In this document: in pieces, positions 36,491-39,817 of the stretch
How the letters are laid out: the number at the start of each line of letters is the position of its first letter
Position numbering within the stretch: the first letter of the stretch is position 1
Assembly: GCA_030446545.1 (NCBI GenBank)
Contig: JAUJNB010000006.1
Location: forward strand, 101,326-141,142
From: Acidimicrobiales bacterium
GTDB taxonomy: Bacteria > Actinomycetota > Acidimicrobiia > Acidimicrobiales > CADCSY01
Reading direction: 5' to 3'
Length of the DNA stretch: 39,817 bases
Position numbers and translations under genes: made by a program
Notes under the pieces: model-generated
What the model was told of the DNA's origin: nothing
The model's database searches: none
Seen by the model: only the letters and a program-made list of their open reading frames with translations

Positions 36491-38170
36491 GTGCGGACCC
36501 TGGTGGTGTGGTGCCCCGACTGGCCGGTGGTGGCTGCCGGGCGGGACGCCGACGCCCCGGTGGCGGTGGTGGCCACCGGGGCGGGGGCGAGAGGCCGGGT
36601 GGTGGCCTGCTCGGTGGCGGCCCGGGCCCAGGGGGTGCGCCGGGGCCTGCGCCGGCGGGAGGCGGAGGGTCGCTGCCCGGGCCTGGAGGTGATCGTGGCC
36701 GACGCCGACGGCGAAGCCCGGGCCTTCGAGGCCGTGGCCGGCGCGGTGGCGTCGCTCACCCCTCGGGTGGAGGTGCTGCGACCGGGCGCCCTGGCGCTGC
36801 CCACCCGGGGGCCGTCGCGCTACTTCGGGGGTGACGCCGCCCTGGCCACCCGGGCCGCCGCCCTGGCCGACGCCGCCCCCGTTCCGGCCCCAGGAACGCG
36901 TGGATCTCCTCCGCTTCCTGGGGCCGGAACGGAAGATGCAGGAGAACGCAGGGCTCGCTGCCGGGTGGGCGTGGCCGACGGGCTCTTCGCGGCGGTGCTG
37001 GCGGCCCGCCGGGGCCTGGTGGTCGAGCCTGGGACCAGCGCCGCGTTCCTGGCCCCCCTGCCGGTGGCCGCCTTGGACCACGCCGACCCGTCGGCCGACC
37101 CGCGGGCCGGGTGGGGCGAGCTGGCCGCGCTGTTCCGGCGCCTGGGCCTGCGCACCCTGGGTGACGTGGCCGCCGTCCCCCCCGCCACCCTGGCCAGCCG
37201 GTTCGGCCCCGCCGGCGCCCGGGTCTCCCGCCTGTGCCGTGGCCTCGACGACCGCCCGCCCCGGCCCCGGGGCCCGTCGCCCGACCTCAGCGTGACCGCC
37301 GAGCTCGACCCGCCGGCCATCCAGGTGGAGCCGGCCGCCTTTGTGGCCCGCAGCCTGGCCGGGGAGCTGGCCGAGCGCTTGGCCTCCCGGGGCCTGGCCT
37401 GTGCCCGGGTCTGCATCGAAGCCGAGACCGAGCACGGCGAGACGCTGTTGCGCCGGTGGCGCACCGAGGGCCTGGTCCTGGCCCCGGCCCTGGTGGAGCG
37501 CACCCGCTGGCAGCTCGACGGCTGGTGCAACGGGACGGCGGCTCTGCGTCCGAGCGGGGGGATCGCTGTCCTGCGCCTGGTGCCCGAGGAGGTCACGGCC
37601 GACCGGGGCCGCCAGCTCGGCTTCTGGGGTGGGGCCACGGCGGCCGACGAACGGGCGGCCCGGGGGATCGCCCGGCTCCAGGGCCTCCTCGGTCCCGAGG
37701 CGGTGACCGTGCCCCGGCACCGGGGCGGGCGGGGCCCGGCCGAGCAGGTGGTCCTGGTGCCAGCCCATGCACATCTCGTGGGCGGAAGTACGAAAAATCC
37801 GTACTTTCGGGCACGAGATGGCGGTGGCGGCGGCAAGGCCCCCGCCCCGTGGCCGGGCCGGCTCCCGTCACCCTCCCCCGCCCTGGTGCACGCCGACGCC
37901 CTGCCCGTCGAGGTGGAGACCACCAGTGGCGAGGCGGTGGCCGTCACCGGCCGGGGCCTGGTCACCGCCGCCCCCCAGCGGGTGTCGCTGGCCGGCGGGC
38001 CCTGGACCGGGGTGGTGGCCTGGGCCGGTCCCTGGCCGGTGGACGAGCGGTGGTGGGACCCGGCCACCCGTACCCGCCGGGCCCGGATCCAGGTGGTGAC
38101 CTCAACAGGTGATGCCCACCTCCTGGCCCTGACCGCCGGCCGCTGGGTCCTCGAGGCGACCTACGACTGA
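36491..38170 (+). CDS. imuB: ImuB-like Y-family polymerase homologue, probably non-catalytic
   Basis: 559 residues. 'RTLVVWCPDWPVVAAG' and 'GPSRYFGGDAALATRAAAL' mark the Y-family palm/finger region, 'RLGLRTLGDVAAVPPATLASRFG' the thumb, and 'WAGPWPVDERWWDPA' with 'HLLALTAGRWVLEATYD' the ImuB C-terminus. The metal-binding acidic residues of DinB are not seen at the usual places, as in known ImuB, which acts as a hub between the beta clamp and DnaE2. GTG 36491 is chosen for GGGAGGAGG upstream; GTG 36461 would overlap imuA'. Two palindromic segments (residues about 131-147 and 428-444) interrupt the conserved sequence in frame. No dnaE2 follows. Confidence 0.88.
   Translation: MRTLVVWCPDWPVVAAGRDADAPVAVVATGAGARGRVVACSVAARAQGVRRGLRRREAEGRCPGLEVIVADADGEARAFEAVAGAVASLTPRVEVLRPGALALPTRGPSRYFGGDAALATRAAALADAAPVPAPGTRGSPPLPGAGTEDAGERRARCRVGVADGLFAAVLAARRGLVVEPGTSAAFLAPLPVAALDHADPSADPRAGWGELAALFRRLGLRTLGDVAAVPPATLASRFGPAGARVSRLCRGLDDRPPRPRGPSPDLSVTAELDPPAIQVEPAAFVARSLAGELAERLASRGLACARVCIEAETEHGETLLRRWRTEGLVLAPALVERTRWQLDGWCNGTAALRPSGGIAVLRLVPEEVTADRGRQLGFWGGATAADERAARGIARLQGLLGPEAVTVPRHRGGRGPAEQVVLVPAHAHLVGGSTKNPYFRARDGGGGGKAPAPWPGRLPSPSPALVHADALPVEVETTSGEAVAVTGRGLVTAAPQRVSLAGGPWTGVVAWAGPWPVDERWWDPATRTRRARIQVVTSTGDAHLLALTAGRWVLEATYD
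36881..36930 (+). repeat. Perfect 16-bp inverted repeat inside imuB
   Basis: GTTCCGGCCCCAGGAA (36881-36896) and its exact complement (36915-36930) flank an 18-base loop. In the protein it falls between 'AAALADAA' and 'CRVGVADGLF', which are normally closer, and keeps the frame. Confidence 0.85.
37772..37820 (+). repeat. 49-base near-perfect palindrome inside imuB, AT-rich core
   Basis: Outer arms CATCTCGTG (37772-37780) and CACGAGATG (37812-37820), a 2x2 mismatch, inner arms cggaagtacg (37783-37792) and cgtactttcg (37800-37809, one G-U), loop aaaaatc. The A5 tract and low GC set it apart from the gene. It encodes about 16 residues before 'APWPGRLPSPSP'. Confidence 0.85.
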
Positions 38171-38216
38171 GCGGCCGGTCCGAGGCCACCGGCGCCGGTC
38201 TCCTATGCTCCGCGCC

Positions 38217-38606
38217 GTGAGCGAGCTGCTCTCCGACGACCGCCCCCACCGGGTGCAGCGCCTCGGTGCCCTGTTGCGGGAGCGCCGCCGGCGCCTGGAC
38301 CACTACGCCTCGCTGCCGGCACCCACCCGGGCCGAGCGCCAGGCGTGGGACGCCGACCTCTACACCTACGACGACGCCCTGGTCTCGGTGGCCGACCTGC
38401 TCGACGTGGACGTCCCCCCCGCCGCCCGCGACGACCTGACCCCCGACGACCGGGTGGCGCTCGAACAGGCGTTGGCCGCCGCCGGCCTCGACGTCCGGGC
38501 CGACGAGGGCGCCGACGAGGACGCCGACCCGGGCGCCGACGAGGACGAGGAACCTGATGGAGGCGCCGACAAGGGTGCCGACGGGGGCGTTGCGCCGGTT
38601 TCCTGA
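38217..38606 (+). CDS. Small protein with acidic repeat tail, function unknown
   Basis: 129 residues. The first 85 are helical ('RVQRLGALLRERRRRLDHYA', 'YTYDDALVSVADLLDV'), the rest a disordered tail of GADE/DADP repeats. GTG 38217 follows TATGCT (38204-38209) by seven bases. No family was recognised; the charged helix plus acidic tail suggests a protein-binding or chaperone-like part, which is a guess. Confidence 0.65.
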   Translation: MSELLSDDRPHRVQRLGALLRERRRRLDHYASLPAPTRAERQAWDADLYTYDDALVSVADLLDVDVPPAARDDLTPDDRVALEQALAAAGLDVRADEGADEDADPGADEDEEPDGGADKGADGGVAPVS

Positions 38607-38692
38607 CTCGTGCCCCGCGGGCAGGGTCTGAGGGTGTCACACGAACCCGAGACCGGTGACTTCCAGGGTCGCCGGGGCGCAAGGAGCTCACC

Positions 38693-39433
38693 ATGAACCT
38701 CACGCTCGAAGACGTTCGCCCCCTGGTCGGCGGCGAGTTGGTCGACGCCGACGACGCCAAGGTCGGCCGCATCGAGGACATCTACCTCGACAACCAGACC
38801 CAGCGGGCCGAGTGGGCCCTGGTCCACACCGGGCTCTTCGGCAGGAAGCAGGTGTACGTGCCCCTGGCCGACGCCAGCGCCAGCGACGGGAAGCTGCGGG
38901 CCGCCTTCACCGAGGACCAGATCAAACAGGCCCCCCACATCGAGCCCGACGAGGAGCTGACGCCCGAGCAGGAGACGACGCTGTACCGCCACTACGGGGT
39001 CACGTCGCCGGCCCTGTCCCCGCCCTCGCAGCCATCGTCTCCGTCGCCGGCGGCCACCGCCCAGCCCGCGACCGACGAGGCCATGACCCGCTCGGAGGAG
39101 GAGCTCCAGGTGGGGTTGGTGCGCAAGCCGTCGTCGCTGGTCCGGCTGCGCAAGTACATCGTCACCGAGCAGGTGCAGACCACCGTGCCGGTGAGCCACG
39201 AGGAGGTCCGCGTCGAGCGCGTCCCCGTCACCGAGGCCAACCTCGACCAGGCGCAATCCGGCCCCGACCTCAGCGAAGACGAGCATGAGGTCACCCTCAT
39301 GGCCGAGGAGGTGGTGGTCGAAAAGCGGGTGGTGCCGAAGGAGCGGGTGCGCCTCGGAACGACTGCGGTGAGCACCGAGGAGCAGGTCGACGAGCAGCTC
39401 CGCAAGGAGCAGATCGACGTGGAACGCCAGTAG
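38693..39433 (+). CDS. PRC-barrel and DUF2382 domain protein
   Basis: 246 residues. Residues 8-75 are a PRC-barrel ('VGGELVDADDAKVGRIEDIY', 'GRKQVYVPLADA'); 125-246 match DUF2382 ('LRKYIVTEQVQTTVPVSHEE', 'VTLMAEEVVVEKRVVPKERV'), joined by a Pro/Ser linker. Such proteins are linked to stress responses in actinobacteria, but their biochemistry is unknown. AAGGAG (38680-38685) gives a strong start at ATG 38693. Confidence 0.9.
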   Translation: MNLTLEDVRPLVGGELVDADDAKVGRIEDIYLDNQTQRAEWALVHTGLFGRKQVYVPLADASASDGKLRAAFTEDQIKQAPHIEPDEELTPEQETTLYRHYGVTSPALSPPSQPSSPSPAATAQPATDEAMTRSEEELQVGLVRKPSSLVRLRKYIVTEQVQTTVPVSHEEVRVERVPVTEANLDQAQSGPDLSEDEHEVTLMAEEVVVEKRVVPKERVRLGTTAVSTEEQVDEQLRKEQIDVERQ

Positions 39434-39494
39434 GCCGGGAGCCGGCGCCGGCCCGATAGGAAGGCCGGGGCCGGGCCTGGGTAGCGTGCCCCCG

Positions 39495-39817
39495 GTGGGA
39501 GACGACGGGATGGCGGCAGACGGCGACGCCAGGCTGATCCTGGTGTCCCACCGGGGGCCGGTGCAGTTCGATCGACAGGGCGACGAGCGCAGCGCCGAGC
39601 GCGGGGGTGGCGGGCTGGTGACCGCCTTGTCCGGCATGGCCGGGCGGCTGCGGGAGGCCCGTTGGGTGTGCGCGGCCCTGACCGACGAGGACAGGGCCGT
39701 GGCCGCCGAGCACGACGGGCGCAGCTTCGCCTTGGACAAGCACCTCCAGGCCGCCGGCGAGCAGGCCGCCGGCGAGGAGGCCGCCGGCGATGACGGCCTG
39801 CACCTGCGGATGGTCAC
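39495..39817 (+). CDS. GT20 alpha,alpha-trehalose-phosphate synthase, N-terminal part
   Basis: 107 residues visible, cut by the window end. 'LILVSHRGPVQF' and 'ERGGGGLVTALSGMAG' match the N-terminal UDP/GDP-glucose-binding loop of OtsA-type enzymes (usual SNRGP and GGGGLV.AL), followed by 'ARWVCAALTDEDRA'. It would make trehalose-6-phosphate. GTG 39495 lies seven bases after TAGCGT (39482-39487). A repeat near residues 85-99 adds QAAGE units. Confidence 0.82.
   Translation, partial: MGDDGMAADGDARLILVSHRGPVQFDRQGDERSAERGGGGLVTALSGMAGRLREARWVCAALTDEDRAVAAEHDGRSFALDKHLQAAGEQAAGEEAAGDDGLHLRMV
39747..39791 (+). repeat. 15-base tandem repeat, three copies, in the GT20 gene
   Basis: caggccgccggcgag at 39747-39761 and 39762-39776, and a third copy with two changes at 39777-39791, in frame as QAAGE-QAAGE-EAAGD. 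Copy number could vary by slippage without breaking the frame. Confidence 0.85.

Overview
The window is very GC-rich (roughly 70% by eye), almost fully coding, and uses GTG and TTG starts freely with many 4-base stop/start overlaps. The gene content fits an actinobacterium: tatA-tatC-helY, a single arginine operon argCJBDFRGH, an actinobacterial-type LexA box before imuA'-imuB, and a form I aerobic CO dehydrogenase cluster. Acidimicrobiia is my best guess for the class, from overall resemblance only. No rRNA, tRNA, CRISPR array, insertion sequence or phage gene was seen.

Layout. 1-5978: tail of an upstream gene, a glycerophosphodiesterase-like gene on the minus strand that has lost its catalytic residues, a zinc-ribbon protein, then a coupled run of tatA/B, tatC, the Ski2-like helicase helY and a lipid-kinase-like protein. 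6080-8876: a lipoprotein/OmpA-domain pair and a PhoD-like phosphatase. 9004-11679: an M20 amidohydrolase, a frameshifted membrane protein and a CooC-family ATPase whose reading frame is crossed by a single TGA. 11707-20604: argC, argJ, argB, argD, argF, argR, argG, argH, then a 3-methyladenine DNA glycosylase; argR inside the operon and a palindrome over the argC -35 suggest autoregulation by arginine. 20685-22841: MarR regulator divergent from yceI, then a pirin.

22889-33493 (minus strand) is a CO-oxidation cluster. In transcription order it holds coxD (MoxR ATPase), coxE (VWA protein), coxM, coxS, coxL (with the form I AYRCSFR motif), an XdhC-like protein fused to a YHS metal-binding domain, a second XdhC-like protein, coxG, a MocA-like cytidylyltransferase and a DNA methyltransferase. 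Together these would build the Mo-Cu enzyme, make and insert its cytosine-dinucleotide molybdopterin, and dock it to the membrane. 33642-35547 holds small regulatory and membrane genes, including a PadR regulator with paired operator-like sites and a short cytochrome b-like protein.

35583-38170 is the SOS mutasome pair imuA'-imuB behind a clear LexA box. Both genes carry long perfect or near-perfect palindromes inside their reading frames, in loops that look like insertions. 38217-39817 holds an acidic protein, a PRC-barrel stress protein and the start of a GT20 trehalose-phosphate synthase.

The most striking signals are (1) the TGA in the CooC-like gene, exactly where the family has a metal-binding cysteine, followed at the right distance by a SECIS-like hairpin; (2) the palindromic elements inside imuA' and imuB; and (3) a TANNNT hexamer 5-8 bases before the start codon of at least eleven genes, which implies widespread leaderless transcription. 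Several genes (coxL, argH, a membrane protein, probably the M20 gene) look broken by one missing base in a C or G run, which points to sequencing error rather than decay.
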